Shown: positions 42,256-51,286, counted from the first letter of the stretch. The stretch is 64,000 nt of DNA from an uncultured Oribacterium sp. (GCA_946413525.1 CAMKKZ010000011.1:1-64000); one strand, 5' to 3'. Translations and numbers: made by a program. Notes: a model not told the origin generated them from the sequence alone.

Positions 42256-43389
42256 TCATCTTTCAAGCACGGTCCTATTGGATACGCACAGGCAGACTCC
42301 GATTTCCAATAAGAGAAGGATCAGCGACGTCCCTCCGTAACTTATAAAAGGAAGCGTTATGCCTGTATTCGGAATGGAATTCGTGGCCACCGCGATATTC
42401 AGTATGACCTGTAAAGAAATATGGCACATGATCCCGAAGACCAGGAGGGATCCAAACATGTCCGGCGCGTTCCAGGCTATCTCCAGCATCCTGGAAATAA
42501 TAATCAGATACAGAATCACAAGGGACACGGCTCCGAAAAGCCCCAGCTCCTCACAAATTATCGTGAATATCATATCGTTTTGAGCTTCCGGCATCAGGAA
42601 CTTCTGAACAGATTCCCCAAGGCCCTTTCCGAAAATGCCTCCGGATCCAATAGCGTAAAGCCCCTGCAAAGTCTGAAACGTCGCGTCTTCAAAAGAAGCC
42701 GGATCCTTCCAGGCGAATATTCTCTTACACTGATAATCCTTCAGCAAATTGAACTTGTTACAAAACTGAGCTATCTGGTAGGCATAGATATAGCAAATTC
42801 CGACCAACCCGCCCAATGCAGCGAAAACCACGTAATTCCTGCACACAATAAAAATCATGGCCACTGTAATGCCCGCGATGATAATGCCCGTTGAAAGATT
42901 GCTCAAGCCAATGAATGCAGCGGGAAGCAAGCCCACGGCCAGGCAATAAATGATGTTGTTCTTCTTATTCGCATTGTTTCCGTTCCGAACAATCCTGGAA
43001 GAAAGCATGACGATCACGCCAATCTTCATCAGTTCCGAGGGCTGAAAATTGATACCCCCAATTCTCAGCCATCTTGTAGAACCATGTGAGCTAAGACCGA
43101 TAATAGCCGTCAGAATCACAAATATCCCCGAAACAAAATATATCGGCATATTAAACCTTTGGAGCAGATGATAATCCAAAACCTTTGAAACGACCAGCAT
43201 TCCCACTATGCCAATGACGGAAAATATCGCCTGCCTCTTGAGATAAAACATGGCATCCCCATGATGCTCCATAAACGCCGAATAACTGGATGCCGAATAC
43301 AGCATGACCAGACCAAAGCCGGTAAGAAATATCACTACGAACAGCAGGCTGTAATCATAAAAACGCCTGACCTTTCTTTTCTGCGCCAT
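42256..43389 (-). CDS. ftsW: Peptidoglycan glycosyltransferase FtsW (SEDS family)
   Basis: 377 residues, about ten membrane segments. SEDS landmarks: HGSTRWLRIGGINFQPSELMK (about 107-127, with the essential aspartate loop following), GLGESVQKF and the C-terminal NTGITLPFISYGGTS. The protein polymerises lipid II into glycan strands and works with the transpeptidase encoded upstream. Could also be called SpoVE; its place inside the dcw cluster favours the division role. Upstream, a 26-bp tandem repeat fills the gap to murD. Confidence 0.93.
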   Translation of the reverse strand: MAQKRKVRRFYDYSLLFVVIFLTGFGLVMLYSASSYSAFMEHHGDAMFYLKRQAIFSVIGIVGMLVVSKVLDYHLLQRFNMPIYFVSGIFVILTAIIGLSSHGSTRWLRIGGINFQPSELMKIGVIVMLSSRIVRNGNNANKKNNIIYCLAVGLLPAAFIGLSNLSTGIIIAGITVAMIFIVCRNYVVFAALGGLVGICYIYAYQIAQFCNKFNLLKDYQCKRIFAWKDPASFEDATFQTLQGLYAIGSGGIFGKGLGESVQKFLMPEAQNDMIFTIICEELGLFGAVSLVILYLIIISRMLEIAWNAPDMFGSLLVFGIMCHISLQVILNIAVATNSIPNTGITLPFISYGGTSLILLLLEIGVCLCVSNRTVLER

Positions 43390-43407
43390 ATCGCACCCTC
43401 CTTCCTA

Positions 43408-43510
43408 TTCAGATTCAGAGCCGTTCCATCTTGATCAGATTCAGGGCCGTTCCATCTCGATCAGATCCAGAACCATTCCATCCTGATCAGATTCAGCGCC
43501 GTTCCATCTT
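43408..43510. repeat. 26-bp tandem repeat between murD and ftsW
   Basis: GTTCCATC(T/C) or its variant recurs at 43423, 43449, 43475 and 43501 with GATCAGATTCAG between. About four units, non-coding, inside the dcw transcript. Confidence 0.85.
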
Positions 43511-43523
43511 ATAATCGGCAGTG

Positions 43524-44879
43524 TCACAAAGCCATCACGCAGTCCTTGAACACCCTTCCCCTCTCTTCAAAATTCTTGAACATATCCCAACTCGCGCAAG
43601 CAGGACTCAGCAGGACGTAGTCCCCCTCCTCCGCGTACGCGGCGCAGGCCCTGACCGCCTCATCCATATCCTCGGCAAACATGATATTCGTAAAGCCGTA
43701 TTTCTTCGCGCAGTCCGCAATCTTCTTCCTGGTGTCCCCGATCAGGACAAGGTACTTGACCCGACCATCGAACTCCTGAACCCAACTGTCAAACTCCCCC
43801 TGCTTGTCATAGCCGCCGCCAATCAAAAGGATAGGCCCCGGCATGGCGCGGATCGCCTGTATGGCGGCATCCGGATTTGTCCCTTTGGAATCATTATAAT
43901 AGCGGACGCCTGACCTTTCCCGTACAAATTCAATGCGATGTTCAACGGGCGGAAACTCCTTGCAGACGGAAACAATTTTCTCCATCGGCACGCCCATCCT
44001 GAGCGCCACGCCCATGGCGCACATTACATTCTCATAATTATGTCTGCCCAAAAGCTGCAGCTCCGAAACGGAAAGCAGGCATTCATCCTTTCCCTCATGC
44101 CGGTAATGTATCTCCTGGCCCCGAAGGAAAAAACCTTCTTTAAGCTCCCTCTCGGAGGAAAACCAGAGCACCTTCGGCTTCAGGCTCTTCCTCCTCCCGA
44201 AGCTCCGAAGAGCCGCGTCCTCATAATTCAGGATGACGCTGTCCTCCTCGGACTGGTTCATGGTAATGGATTCCTTGATCTTGATATAATTCTTCATCGT
44301 CTTGTGACGGTCAAGATGGTCAGGTGTGATATTCGTTATTGCCGCGACATCAGGCCGGAAGTCCATGATCGTTTCAAGCTGGAAAGAACTGACTTCCAGC
44401 ACGGTAACGGAACCATCTTCCGTTTCCAAAGCTTCTGCCGTGAACGGGTTTCCGATATTGCCCGCAACATGCACATCCGCGAAATGAGACTTCAATATCT
44501 CTCCTACCAGGGAAACTGTTGTTGTTTTCCCATTGGTGCCCGTAATGGCGCATAATTTCCCCTTGCTGGACTGGAAGGCGAGCTCCAGCTCGCCCCAGAT
44601 TGGAATCCTGGCCGCGTCAATCATTTTCACAAAAGGTTTGTCCAACGGGATCCCCGGGCTGATCACGACCATGTCCACGCCCAGTATATCCTCCGGATAC
44701 AAGTCGCCGGTAATCAGAGACACCGCGCCACTTTCGAAATTGGACAGGACCTCGGTCCTGCTCAGCTTCCTGTTGGAATCATAGAGCAGCACCTCCCCCC
44801 CAAGGCTGAGTATCTGTTTCGCGGCAGCAATACCGCTTTTTCCTGTCCCCATTATCAAAACCTTTTTTCTTCCAATCAT
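43524..44879 (-). CDS. murD: UDP-N-acetylmuramoylalanine--D-glutamate ligase MurD
   Basis: 451 residues. N-terminal Rossmann domain (IMGTGKSGIAAAKQILSLGG), ATP-binding P-loop AITGTNGKTTTVSLVGE (about 112-128), ITPDHLDRHKTMKNYIKIKE in the central domain, and EHRIEFVRERSGVRYYNDSKGTNPDA (conserved MurD signature, split over about 310-335). It adds D-glutamate to UDP-MurNAc-L-Ala in the cytoplasm. GAGGGAAGAGGG precedes the ATG. A 307-bp gap to mraY contains an M1 element. Confidence 0.96.
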   Translation of the reverse strand: MIGRKKVLIMGTGKSGIAAAKQILSLGGEVLLYDSNRKLSRTEVLSNFESGAVSLITGDLYPEDILGVDMVVISPGIPLDKPFVKMIDAARIPIWGELELAFQSSKGKLCAITGTNGKTTTVSLVGEILKSHFADVHVAGNIGNPFTAEALETEDGSVTVLEVSSFQLETIMDFRPDVAAITNITPDHLDRHKTMKNYIKIKESITMNQSEEDSVILNYEDAALRSFGRRKSLKPKVLWFSSERELKEGFFLRGQEIHYRHEGKDECLLSVSELQLLGRHNYENVMCAMGVALRMGVPMEKIVSVCKEFPPVEHRIEFVRERSGVRYYNDSKGTNPDAAIQAIRAMPGPILLIGGGYDKQGEFDSWVQEFDGRVKYLVLIGDTRKKIADCAKKYGFTNIMFAEDMDEAVRACAAYAEEGDYVLLSPACASWDMFKNFEERGRVFKDCVMAL

Positions 44880-45053
44880 CCCTCTTCCCCTCTCCCTCGC
44901 GGAATAGCTTTCGCCCCTCCATTGCCTGAGCCCTACTTCCTGCGCGACCTCCAGCGGCCAGCCATCGCTGCCCTGTATCTCTGATTTTTCTGATTATTTA
45001 ATCATGTAATGCCGGCTTCCGTAAATTTGCCGGTTTCCGTATATTTTTGTGTT

Positions 45054-45143
45054 TTATCTGTTCAGCCGGGCTGAACAGTTATGCCTCGGGCGTGGCGCTT
45101 ACGCGCATTCCGAGTACGCCCGAGGCGCTAACTGAATAGTTAC
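45054..45143. mobile_element. M1 MITE with IS66-like ends, copy c, between mraY and murD
   Basis: 90-bp internally deleted copy, from TTATCTGTTCAG (degenerate left end) to CTGAATAGTTAC, flanked by TTTGTGTT (45046-45053) and TTTGTGCT (45144-45151), 7 of 8 identical. The rest of the 307-bp gap shows no gene. Confidence 0.8.
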
Positions 45144-45186
45144 TTTGTGCTTCCCCTTACTGTTCCGGGCCGCGCAAGCCCGCCGC

Positions 45187-46167
45187 CTACCGAACCCCTG
45201 CGATTCGTCCGCCAATGCCGATATAGGAAAGGAAGCAAAACAGGACCGTAACTATGGTGAATATCGTCACAACCCGGCATTCCGACCAGCCGGACAATTC
45301 GAAATGATGATGAATGGGAGCCATTTTGAAAACCCGCTTCCCATGCGTCAGCTTGAAATAGCTTACCTGTATGATGACCGAAAGAACCTCCACAAGATAT
45401 ACAATGGCAAAAAGAGGGATGAACAGGGGTATGCGCAGCAGGAAGGACAACGCCGCCACAAAGCCGCCAAGGGCAAGGGAACCGGTATCTCCCATAAAAA
45501 CCTTTGCCGGATAGGCGTTATAACAAAGGAAACCCATCAGGGCTCCCAGCATCGCGCCGGCGGCGGGGGCAACATTCCCCCGTTGGAAACGTATGGAAAC
45601 AATGGCGAGGAAAAAAACGATGACGGACGTGACAGAAGCACAAAGCCCGTCCAGGCCGTCCGTAAAGTTCGAGCCGTTGTCGGTCGCAGTAACAATAAAG
45701 ATCGTGACAGGCACATACAGTATCCCCATGTCCACGTCCATATTCATAAACGGTATGGTGAGGGTTTCATCAAAGGTACGGGAAATATAAAGGTACATTG
45801 CAAATATGAAGGTCAGGACAAACTGACAAATGTATTTCTGCAGCGGCTTGAAGCCCTCCGGCTTGTGCTTAACGATCTTCAGAAAATCATCCACGAAGCC
45901 GATACCGGCAAAGCCAAGGGTAAGCAGCATTGCCGGAAGCATGCGAGGGTATTTCGGCACGAAGAAAAGCATCACGAGCAGGGAAACCGGCACGAAGAAA
46001 AGCCCCCCCATTGTCGGCGTTCCCTGTTTTTTCAGATGGCTTTCCGGCCCATCGTCCCTGACCTCCTGCCCGAACTTGAGCTTGTGGAGCAGAGGGATGG
46101 CAAAATGACCTGCCGCTGTTGTCAAAGCAAAGCTCAACACCACGGAAAAAACGAGATCCCGTATCAT
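45187..46167 (-). CDS. mraY: Phospho-N-acetylmuramoyl-pentapeptide-transferase MraY
   Basis: 326 residues, about ten membrane segments. Catalytic Asp pair in IGFVDDFLKIVKH (about 90-102), NFTDGLDGLC (about 166-175), and MAPIHHHFELSGWSE (about 280-294), the last being the MraY-specific histidine motif. It makes lipid I on the inner leaflet. Starts 25 bp after the transpeptidase gene; AAGGAG precedes the ATG. Confidence 0.96.
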   Translation of the reverse strand: MIRDLVFSVVLSFALTTAAGHFAIPLLHKLKFGQEVRDDGPESHLKKQGTPTMGGLFFVPVSLLVMLFFVPKYPRMLPAMLLTLGFAGIGFVDDFLKIVKHKPEGFKPLQKYICQFVLTFIFAMYLYISRTFDETLTIPFMNMDVDMGILYVPVTIFIVTATDNGSNFTDGLDGLCASVTSVIVFFLAIVSIRFQRGNVAPAAGAMLGALMGFLCYNAYPAKVFMGDTGSLALGGFVAALSFLLRIPLFIPLFAIVYLVEVLSVIIQVSYFKLTHGKRVFKMAPIHHHFELSGWSECRVVTIFTIVTVLFCFLSYIGIGGRIAGVR

Positions 46168-46192
46168 TATTTCTCCTTTTCCTTATTCCGAT

Positions 46193-48433
46193 TCATTCCG
46201 ATTCCTGGGAGGCGCCAGAATCCGGCTCCGGAAGCTCGTAGGAATCATCAAAACTGTCCACTTTCTCATCATCTATGTTCTCAAGGAACGCCCTGCTTTC
46301 CTCTTCCGTGGAAGCGTTGTCCCCTTCTTCGGAAGATTCAGCGCTTGCGTCTTCACCTTCTTCATCCTGGGACCCTCCCATGGACTGGGAGCTGATGCCC
46401 TCCGAACCGCTGCCAATCAATTTGTTGATGGAATTCTCCGGATCCGTCTCCCCCTGGGCCGCCACATTAAGGAACTGCAGCGCGTCGTTCATAATCTTTT
46501 GCTCAATCTTTGTGGCGAAGGACGCGGTAGCCTGCTCCTCCCCGGGAAGGTTCGGCGTATCCACAACGACGTAGACAAGGACCTGCGGATCCTCGATAGG
46601 GGCGAAGCCACAGAACGAGACAAGGTAATTCTTCGCCTTTCTGGGGAGCTTCTCCGCCGTTCCGGTCTTCCCCCCCACATGGTAGCCCTGAATCTTCGCG
46701 AGCTTCCCGGTCCCTTCCTCCACTGTTTCAAAAAGCGCCTTTTTGATGAAATCGCAGGTGCTTTTGGACGCGGTCACCCGGAGGAGCTCAGGCCGGACAT
46801 CCTCGATCACCGTCCCATTGGGATTCAGGATCTGCTTGACGACATGAGGCCTGTAGTAAGACCCACCGTTCAGTATGCTGCAATAAGCCGCGGCCATCTG
46901 TATCATAGATACATTGAAATTCTGGCCAAAGGAGTTGGTCGCCAGGTCGGTCCTGCCCATCTTGTCCTCATCGTACAAAAGGCCTGTGGCATCCGCCTCC
47001 GCCGGAAGATCCACGCCGGTCTTCTCTCCGAAGCCGAAGAGGTGCTGATATTTAATGAAATTGCTGATGCCCTCCGCGAATGCGGCACGCATCAGGTATA
47101 CATTGCAGGAATACATCAGGGACTGCGTGGCGTCCAGTACGCCATGCCCATCGTGCCTGTTGCACTTGATCCTCCAGACGTTATAGCCATCGTTCAGCTC
47201 GACGTAGCCCTCGCAGTTGAAGGTCGTTCCAGGGCTGATGGCTGCCTCCTCCAGAGCCCCGGCAATCGTAAAGGGCTTCGCGGTGGAACCAGGTTCATAG
47301 GTATCGGAAATAATGTAATTCCTCCAGACACTGTTCCAGGCAACCTGCCTCCCATAGGCCAGGATTTCCTTTTCCGTATATACGTCAGGAACCTGCTCGT
47401 CCGTAATCGGGTCCTTGTCCGGGTTCTCGCGGCGGTATGCCCTCCTCGCCTCAGTAATGCCCAGTTCCCGCAAATAACTGTCAGGATAGAGGGCCGGGTC
47501 CAGCTCCCTCGGATTGTTCAGGTCAAAGCGATTGGTGCTGCCCATGGCCAGTATCTCCCCGTTCTTCGGGTTCATCACAATGGCGGCGGCAATCTTTGAG
47601 CCGACATCATCATTCTGCCATTGGGCCAGATACTTTTCCAGCGAGGACTGGATATTCGTGTTCATCGTGGTCACGATGCTGTTTCCGTTGGACGGCTCCC
47701 GAATGACGGATTGCAGTTTGACATCCTCATTAAGATAACCGTACTCCCTCCCGTTCGTGCCGATGAGGGTGTCATTATAATACTGCTCCACGCCGCCGTT
47801 CCCGTCCGTGCCCTGTTTATTGGAAAAGCCGATAATGTTGCAGCCCAGGGATTTGTAAGGATAATATCTCTTGTAATTATCCTCAAACCAGATCCCCTTG
47901 ATCCTGTCCGGCAGGTATTGTTTTTTGTATTCCTGATTCTTCTTCTCTATATAAGACTGAAAAGCCGCTTTCTGATCATAGGAAAGCTCCTGCGCATAGC
48001 TGACATAGGAGCTTTCCCTGTTTTTTTGAATAGCCGCCGTAACCTCATCCCTGTCATACCCCATCCCTTCGACAAGGGCGTCAATTGTGGACTTCTCATA
48101 ATCATTGCTCTTGGAGGAGTAGATGACCTTCGGATCCAGTATCAGGCTGTACACCTTCTGGCTCGTAGCCAGGACAGTGCCGTTCCTGTCCATGATGTCG
48201 CCCCTTCGGTAGGGAATGGTCCTGGACCCATAGGATGCTTGCCTCTGGGACAGGACGATATGGTTGTACTCTTCGTTTTTGTTCTTGACGAGCCGATAGA
48301 TAACAACGATAAGGGCAAGAAAAGCTAGCATGATTACGAAATAGGTAACCGCTAGCTTATTCTGCATGTACTGGGGCAGAACCTTTGCCCTGCGTCTGTA
48401 GGCATCGTCCTCAATATTTTGGGATTTTTTCAT
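46193..48433 (-). CDS. Penicillin-binding transpeptidase of the dcw cluster (FtsI/SpoVD type)
   Basis: 746 residues. Membrane anchor at about 28-50, dimerisation domain with RRGDIMDRNGTVLATS, then the transpeptidase: Ser-x-x-Lys in EPGSTAKPF (about 378-386), SxN in MYSCNVYLM, and KTG in VGGKTGTAEK (about 585-594). An acidic Ser/Glu-rich tail (about 665-746) replaces the PASTA domains seen in many Firmicute homologues. It cross-links septal peptidoglycan. Its start overlaps the ftsL-like gene by 23 bp. The stop codon lies at the junction of a 10-bp duplication (ATTCCGATTC twice). Division FtsI or sporulation SpoVD cannot be told apart with certainty. Confidence 0.92.
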   Translation of the reverse strand: MKKSQNIEDDAYRRRAKVLPQYMQNKLAVTYFVIMLAFLALIVVIYRLVKNKNEEYNHIVLSQRQASYGSRTIPYRRGDIMDRNGTVLATSQKVYSLILDPKVIYSSKSNDYEKSTIDALVEGMGYDRDEVTAAIQKNRESSYVSYAQELSYDQKAAFQSYIEKKNQEYKKQYLPDRIKGIWFEDNYKRYYPYKSLGCNIIGFSNKQGTDGNGGVEQYYNDTLIGTNGREYGYLNEDVKLQSVIREPSNGNSIVTTMNTNIQSSLEKYLAQWQNDDVGSKIAAAIVMNPKNGEILAMGSTNRFDLNNPRELDPALYPDSYLRELGITEARRAYRRENPDKDPITDEQVPDVYTEKEILAYGRQVAWNSVWRNYIISDTYEPGSTAKPFTIAGALEEAAISPGTTFNCEGYVELNDGYNVWRIKCNRHDGHGVLDATQSLMYSCNVYLMRAAFAEGISNFIKYQHLFGFGEKTGVDLPAEADATGLLYDEDKMGRTDLATNSFGQNFNVSMIQMAAAYCSILNGGSYYRPHVVKQILNPNGTVIEDVRPELLRVTASKSTCDFIKKALFETVEEGTGKLAKIQGYHVGGKTGTAEKLPRKAKNYLVSFCGFAPIEDPQVLVYVVVDTPNLPGEEQATASFATKIEQKIMNDALQFLNVAAQGETDPENSINKLIGSGSEGISSQSMGGSQDEEGEDASAESSEEGDNASTEEESRAFLENIDDEKVDSFDDSYELPEPDSGASQESE

Positions 48434-49220
48434 ACTGTCTCACATAACCATTTTCCGACTTGTCAAAGGTGATCACCTGACCCGACCCGGCATACACCAT
48501 TCCCAGCTCCTGCGTAGCAACCCGATAGAGCTCGTCCAGGTCAAGGGATGTGTAAATGGAATCTTCCAGCGCCTCATTCTCCGCACGGAGTTTCTCCAGC
48601 GTCCTTTCCTTCGCCTCGATGGAAGAAATCAGGGTATTGGTCTCTGTCTTCAACCGGACGTACTGGACGCAGGCAACGATAACGACGACCGAAAGAATTG
48701 TAAGTCCGACCAATGCAGCCAGGTCGAAGGTGACGGTCTTCCCCCTGAGCCTCTCCTGCTGTGCCTGGAATGCCTTTTCCCGTGCCGCAAGCTCTTTCTG
48801 TTTCCTTAATTCCCTCTGCTCCTGTTCTTTCAGGAAAAGCTGCTCCCTGCGTTTCTGTTCCCTCGGGGAAATCTTCCTCTTCCGATTCCCCGCACCGTAA
48901 AAAGCCGCGTTCCCTTTTTGGCCCAAACCGGCATTTGCGGACCTGGCGGGCCTTGAAGACCTGGCGGCCTTCACCGCGTTCCCCGGACGGGCTGCCTTAG
49001 CCCCCGTGGGCATTGGCCTCTCCATTTCCCTCAAAGCCGCCGCGGCAGCGCGCCCGTCCTTCGCCAAAGGCCTCTTCTTCCCGGCACTGGCCTTCCCCGA
49101 AGGACGCGCCCCCGGTGTCCCGGTCCGGGACTTCTTCTGCTTCTGGGGATAGGCGACTTCCTTGCGGACGGTATTTCCGTCCACATAAGTACGCACACTC
49201 CCGCCTGTACGTCTTGTCAT
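48411..49220 (-). CDS. FtsL-like divisome protein with long basic cytoplasmic N-terminus
   Basis: 269 residues. The first 165 are cytoplasmic, rich in Ala, Arg, Lys and Pro, with a charged helical part (EQKRREQLFLKEQEQRELRKQ split around 125-150). One membrane segment (about 168-190, ALVGLTILSVVVIVACVQYV) is followed by a short coiled coil (about 195-225) and a tail. Position between rsmH and the transpeptidase, single-pass topology and coiled coil are those of FtsL. Classical FtsL is only about 100-120 residues; the extra N-terminal domain is a clostridial feature here. Start at 49220 is preferred over an upstream GTG because of spacing from GGAAGGGG. Confidence 0.75.
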   Translation of the reverse strand: MTRRTGGSVRTYVDGNTVRKEVAYPQKQKKSRTGTPGARPSGKASAGKKRPLAKDGRAAAAALREMERPMPTGAKAARPGNAVKAARSSRPARSANAGLGQKGNAAFYGAGNRKRKISPREQKRREQLFLKEQEQRELRKQKELAAREKAFQAQQERLRGKTVTFDLAALVGLTILSVVVIVACVQYVRLKTETNTLISSIEAKERTLEKLRAENEALEDSIYTSLDLDELYRVATQELGMVYAGSGQVITFDKSENGYVRQYEKIPKY

Positions 49221-49261
49221 ACTCTTCACATCCCCTTCCTTTTCATGCCGCCCCGGTTTTG

Positions 49262-49374
49262 AGGAAATGCTGATTGAACCGGCGTTTCCTTATGATGCAC
49301 ACGAAAACGCAAAGGTAATTTGCCGCTACGCGGCGCGTTTTCGGCGCAGGAAACGCTTGAACCAGCGTTTCCTT
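49262..49374. repeat. Repeat family F1, copy 6, in the dcw cluster
   Basis: AGGAAATGCTGATTGAACCG ... GCCGCTACGCGGCGCG ... TTGAACCAGCGTTTCCT, between the ftsL-like gene and rsmH. Confidence 0.8.
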
Positions 49375-49439
49375 ATGATATGTCAAACCGGGGATATCCT
49401 CCGCGCAGGCCGTATACCCCTTCGGCCTTTTCCGCGCGT

Positions 49440-50429
49440 TTAGTGACCTTGAATCTTATCGCTTGTAACTGTACAGTCAAGCTTTTTTTCGACGCTGCCC
49501 TTCTGAAAAATGCGCAGACGGGCGCTGTGGGACCTTCTGTTTTCCTCCAGTTCCTTTTCTGAAGGAAGGATAGGCTTTTTTGTTACTACAAATCCCTTCG
49601 GCTTCTTTCCGCATACGCAGAACGGAAAATCCGGAGGGCAGGTGCATGGGCTTTCCAGCATCCTGAATTTCGTTTTGACGATCCGATCCTCAAGGGAATG
49701 GAAGCTGATTACGCAAAGCCTTCCTCCGTCACGAAGGAGCTCCGCCATGTCCTCCAGCGAATCCTCCAGCACGTCCAGCTCTCTGTTAAGCGCAATGCGG
49801 AGAGCCTGGAAGGTCCTCCTGGCAGGATGGCCCTGCATGGCCCTGAATCGGGCGGGAACCGCGCCGGAGACGATCTCAGAAAGCTCTTTCGTGCCTTCGA
49901 TTTTTTTCTTCTCACGGAAACGGACAATGGCTCTTGCTATGCTGCCCGCAAACCTGTCCTCGCCGTAATCACGGATAATGCGGCAGATTTCCGCTTCAGA
50001 CTCCGTATTCACGAGATCGGCAGCCGTTCTGCTGCCTCTCCTGTCCATACGCATGTCCAATGGCGCGTCCGTGTGATAGGAAAAGCCCCTCTCCGGGTTG
50101 TCAAGCTGGAAGGAAGAAACGCCGAGATCCAGAAGAATCCCATCCACCTTCGCCACCCCCATTGAGGAAAGCACAGGACTCATTTCGGAATAATTGCTCC
50201 GCAAAATGGTGACCCTGTCCCCAAATTCCTCCAGCCTCGCCCGGGCAGCCTGCACGGCATCCCCGTCCTGATCGAAACCGATAAGCTTTCCCTCCGGAGA
50301 AAGCCTCCGGCATATCTCCAGGGAATGCCCGCCTCCCCCGATGGTGCCGTCCACATATATGCCATCCGGCCTGACCCTGAGTCCATCCACGGCTTCCCGA
50401 AGAAGCACGCTTTGATGAGAAAAAAGCAC
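49440..50429 (-). CDS. rsmH: 16S rRNA (cytosine1402-N4)-methyltransferase RsmH
   Basis: 329 residues. SAM-binding motif [17 protein letters not shown] (about 27-43) and the conserved [20 protein letters not shown] (about 99-118), plus [13 protein letters not shown] near 245. It methylates C1402 of 16S rRNA. GTG start seven bases after GGAGG. The expected C-terminus ([10 protein letters not shown]) is followed by about 14 extra residues ([15 protein letters not shown]) that are encoded by a partial M1 element and the bases beyond it. Confidence 0.93.
   Translation of the reverse strand: MLFSHQSVLLREAVDGLRVRPDGIYVDGTIGGGGHSLEICRRLSPEGKLIGFDQDGDAVQAARARLEEFGDRVTILRSNYSEMSPVLSSMGVAKVDGILLDLGVSSFQLDNPERGFSYHTDAPLDMRMDRRGSRTAADLVNTESEAEICRIIRDYGEDRFAGSIARAIVRFREKKKIEGTKELSEIVSGAVPARFRAMQGHPARRTFQALRIALNRELDVLEDSLEDMAELLRDGGRLCVISFHSLEDRIVKTKFRMLESPCTCPPDFPFCVCGKKPKGFVVTKKPILPSEKELEENRRSHSARLRIFQKGSVEKKLDCTVTSDKIQGH
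49465..49496. mobile_element. M1 MITE fragment, copy e, inside the rsmH 3' end
   Basis: GTAACTGTACAGTCAAG, the M1 left end, joined to CTTTTTTTCGACGC, an internal M1 segment. The right end is absent. It is translated on the minus strand as part of RsmH. Confidence 0.7.
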
Positions 50430-50449
50430 TCAGATGCCTCCTTGCTCCC

Positions 50450-50881
50450 TCATATTCCAAGATCCCTCATGTCATCTTCCGCGTCGGAAGATAAAAGGAT
50501 GTCCATGCTCTCCTTCCAGGCTCCGGCTTCCCATATTTCTATATGGTCCCCCACGCCGACCAGGACGACCTCTTTAAAAAGCCCTATTCTCTCCCTGAGC
50601 ACCTGGGGGATCAACATCCTGCCCTGCTTGTCCACCTCGCAGGAAACCGCGCTGCCCAGCAGGAAGCGCTTGAGCTTGCGGGCTTTTTCATTGGTCAAGG
50701 GAAGCTTGTTCAGCTTCTCTTCCAGGATTTCCCATTCCCTGGGAGCATACATGGAGAGGCAGCCATCGAAAGAACGCGTCACAACAAATTCAGCCGCATC
50801 GCCGGCCGCGTCTCGCAGCCTGGAGGGAACGATCAGCCTCCCCTTGGGATCAAGACTATGGTGATATTCCCCCTTATACAT
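50450..50881 (-). CDS. mraZ: Transcriptional regulator MraZ
   Basis: 143 residues with two SpoVT/AbrB-like half domains: YHHSLDPKGRLIVPSRLRD (N-terminal) and CEVDKQGRMLIPQVLRERIG (C-terminal), each with the DxxGRxxxP signature. MraZ forms a ring and represses its own dcw operon by binding repeats in the promoter. The corresponding repeats are present at 51031-51070. First gene of the cluster. Confidence 0.95.
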   Translation of the reverse strand: MYKGEYHHSLDPKGRLIVPSRLRDAAGDAAEFVVTRSFDGCLSMYAPREWEILEEKLNKLPLTNEKARKLKRFLLGSAVSCEVDKQGRMLIPQVLRERIGLFKEVVLVGVGDHIEIWEAGAWKESMDILLSSDAEDDMRDLGI

Positions 50882-50905
50882 TCCCGATCCCCTCTGTCTC
50901 TAACT

Positions 50906-51030
50906 AAGTGGTTTTTTGGCTGCTTTCATTCCCGGCAAAAAACCGCGGTATCACATGACATACCGTCACAAAAGCGGTTTTGGCTGCTTTCATCCCCGGC
51001 GAACATCTGCGGTATTACATGCCATACAGT
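50906..51030. repeat. Repeat family A, two copies in the mraZ 5' leader
   Basis: AAGTGGTTTTTTGGCTGCTT ... CCGCGGTATCACATGACATACC and GCGGTTTTGGCTGCTTTCAT ... TGCGGTATTACATGCCATAC. They lie between the dcw promoter/operator and mraZ. Confidence 0.8.
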
Positions 51031-51070
51031 TCCACTGTCACTCCACTTTGCTCCACTTTGTTCCACTTGC
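51031..51070 (-). promoter_or_regulatory. MraZ box: four direct repeats with 10-bp period
   Basis: Minus strand reads GCAAGTGGAA, CAAAGTGGAG, CAAAGTGGAG, TGACAGTGGA, four GTGGA/AAGTGG repeats spaced exactly 10 bp, immediately downstream of the -10 box. MraZ is known to bind direct repeats of this kind at about one helical turn. Confidence 0.8.
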
Positions 51071-51072
51071 AA

Positions 51073-51101
51073 ATTATAATGCCATTAAAGTGTGAAATCA
51101 A
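51073..51101 (-). promoter_or_regulatory. dcw operon promoter
   Basis: Minus strand TTGATT, 17-bp spacer, TATAAT. The MraZ repeats follow at once, overlapping the probable transcription start. Confidence 0.8.
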
Positions 51102-51286
51102 GAGCATTATAGCGTAAGAGTTTAAAAGAAAGATAAGGAAAAATTGTCATTTTACAATGAAAAATTTAATAAAAAAGCATCCTTTGAAGACTTCATTGTC
51201 AGAAAAGTGAAATTGGAAAAGAATAGAAAAATGGCGTTTTTCTGCGAAAACCGTGACGGGAAAACCGCAAAAATCGTGACAGGAAA

